DNA of 14,637 nt from Chloroflexota bacterium. Lineage in GTDB: Bacteria; Chloroflexota; Dehalococcoidia; Dehalococcoidales; UBA2162. The stretch covers positions 1 through 14,637 of the forward strand of contig JACQOL010000068.1 in NCBI GenBank assembly GCA_016202555.1. Direction: 5' to 3'. Shown here one piece after another: positions 13,989 to 14,637 of this stretch. How positions within the stretch are numbered: position 1 is the first letter of the stretch; every line of letters starts with the position of its first letter. The position numbers and the translations under genes were made by a program. Below the pieces are notes generated by a model. It was not told the DNA's origin. It saw only the letters and a program-made list of their open reading frames with translations, and searched no databases.

Positions 13989-14500
13989 TCTTCTGCCAGC
14001 TTTTCGATTATTTCCTCAGCCACGGCATTGATGACCAGATTTGAGGTATTGATGGTAATATCGGCGGCCCGCTCATAAAAGGGTTTTCTGAATTTTAGCA
14101 GATTCCGGATAGTCAGTGCCGGGTCATCGACCTCAAGTAGTGGTCTTTGCCCCATCCCGGTTGAGACTCGCTTGAGGATGGTTTCAGGCGAGGCGGTGAG
14201 ATAAACTATCCGGGAGCTTTCTCTCAGTCGGTCAATGTTTATTTTGTTGAGGACGATGCCGCCTCCGCAAGCGATAACGGCATTTTTCTGCGAGGCAGCC
14301 TCTTTGGTAATCTCAATCTCAAGCTCTCGGAAAGCGATTTCCCCATCCTGTTGAAAGATTTCAGGTATGGATTTACCCGCTTTTTGCTCAATTAGTGCAT
14401 CCATCTCAATGAATTTCAGGTTCAGCTTTTTTGCCAGCACCCGGCCGACGGCCGTTTTACCCGTCCCCATAAAACCTATCAGAGCGATATTAGTTTTCAT
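13985..14500 (-). CDS. aroK: Shikimate kinase
   Basis: Phosphorylates shikimate at the 3-hydroxyl using ATP. From ATG at 14500 it is 171 residues, the usual length. It begins MKTNIALIGFMGTGKTAVGR with the P-loop GFMGTGKT (9-16). The shikimate-binding part MDALIEQ, then GEIAFRELE (Arg equivalent to R58 of other kinases) and ACGGGIV follow, with lid GQRPLL. An ATG ten codons upstream (14530) is in frame and would overlap the aroE end. I prefer 14500 because it matches the normal N-terminus of the fold, although neither start has a clear ribosome binding site. Its 3' end overlaps aroA by four bases. Confidence 0.94.
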   Translation of the reverse strand: MKTNIALIGFMGTGKTAVGRVLAKKLNLKFIEMDALIEQKAGKSIPEIFQQDGEIAFRELEIEITKEAASQKNAVIACGGGIVLNKINIDRLRESSRIVYLTASPETILKRVSTGMGQRPLLEVDDPALTIRNLLKFRKPFYERAADITINTSNLVINAVAEEIIEKLAEE

Positions 14501-14517
14501 AGTTTTTTGCTTGGTTG

Positions 14518-14637
14518 CTAGCTTTCCCATTTTTCAAGTAACTTTATTGCTTCTGCCTTCATCAGTTCTACCGGTGCTTTCCGGCCGGTCCACATCTCAA
14601 AGGCTAAAGCTCCCTGCCAGACCAGCATATCCAGCCC
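14518..14637 (-). CDS. aroE: Shikimate dehydrogenase, C-terminal end (partial)
   Basis: The last 39 codons of a gene that enters from the right edge and stops with TAG at 14520-14518. The peptide [20 protein letters not shown], with the conserved Gln before GA.AFE.WTG, is the C-terminal signature of AroE, where this Gln contacts shikimate. The enzyme reduces 3-dehydroshikimate to shikimate with NADPH, the step just before aroK, whose start lies 17 bases downstream on the same strand. The rest of the gene, including the nucleotide-binding domain, is outside the window. Confidence 0.9.
   Translation of the reverse strand, partial: GLDMLVWQGALAFEMWTGRKAPVELMKAEAIKLLEKWES

Noticed and set aside
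1..14637. CRISPR array, rRNA operon or transposase
   Set aside because: No regularly spaced repeats, rRNA-like sequence or transposase-like frame was seen on either strand.

Overview
The window looks like a chromosomal segment of a Chloroflexota bacterium, most likely of the class Dehalococcoidia. This is an inference from gene order and content: an aroE-aroK-aroA-aroC-pheA(-tyrA) block of aromatic amino acid genes as I recall it from Dehalococcoides, a tungsten-type aldehyde ferredoxin oxidoreductase end, frequent GTG/TTG starts and a mid-range GC content. No rRNA or marker gene is present to confirm it.

Left part, 1-3850. On the plus strand lie the 3' end of an aldehyde:ferredoxin oxidoreductase gene, an intact M17 leucyl aminopeptidase (pepA) and a DUF362-like protein. 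They meet a minus-strand cluster reading rnc (RNase III), a 47-residue lysine-rich protein and acyP (acylphosphatase). A good promoter in front of rnc fixes its start. Its RNase III has Ala where one of the catalytic-site acidic residues normally sits.

Middle part, 3900-7725. Two tRNA genes, Gln(CTG) and Glu(CTC), flank an AT-richer stretch with a PAT-like GNAT acetyltransferase. Just upstream of the acetyltransferase is a tRNA/tmRNA 3'-end-like scrap, which suggests a small insertion. Then comes a plus-strand pair: a von Willebrand factor A protein with a full MIDAS, and a MoxR/ChlI-type AAA+ ATPase carrying a four-cysteine insert. This is a putative ATPase/adaptor chaperone system of unknown target.

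Right part, 7788-14637. All on the minus strand, aroE (partial), aroK, aroA, aroC and pheA form a tightly packed operon for the last shikimate steps, chorismate and phenylalanine. tyrA, for the tyrosine branch, lies about 1.9 kb further on. Between pheA and tyrA sits accessory material: an SRPBCC/AHSA1 protein, a small four-helix membrane protein, a HicB-HicA toxin-antitoxin pair with its own terminator, and REP-like palindromic repeats, one of which runs into the 5' end of tyrA. Together these enzymes turn shikimate into chorismate and then into phenylpyruvate and 4-hydroxyphenylpyruvate. The EPSP synthase carries Ala in place of the glyphosate-site glycine.

I found no CRISPR array, rRNA, transposase or clear new multi-gene system. 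The most interesting items are the RNase III and EPSP synthase active-site changes, the C55 in the Glu tRNA, the tRNA-scrap-associated insertion and the Cys-cluster ATPase/VWA pair.
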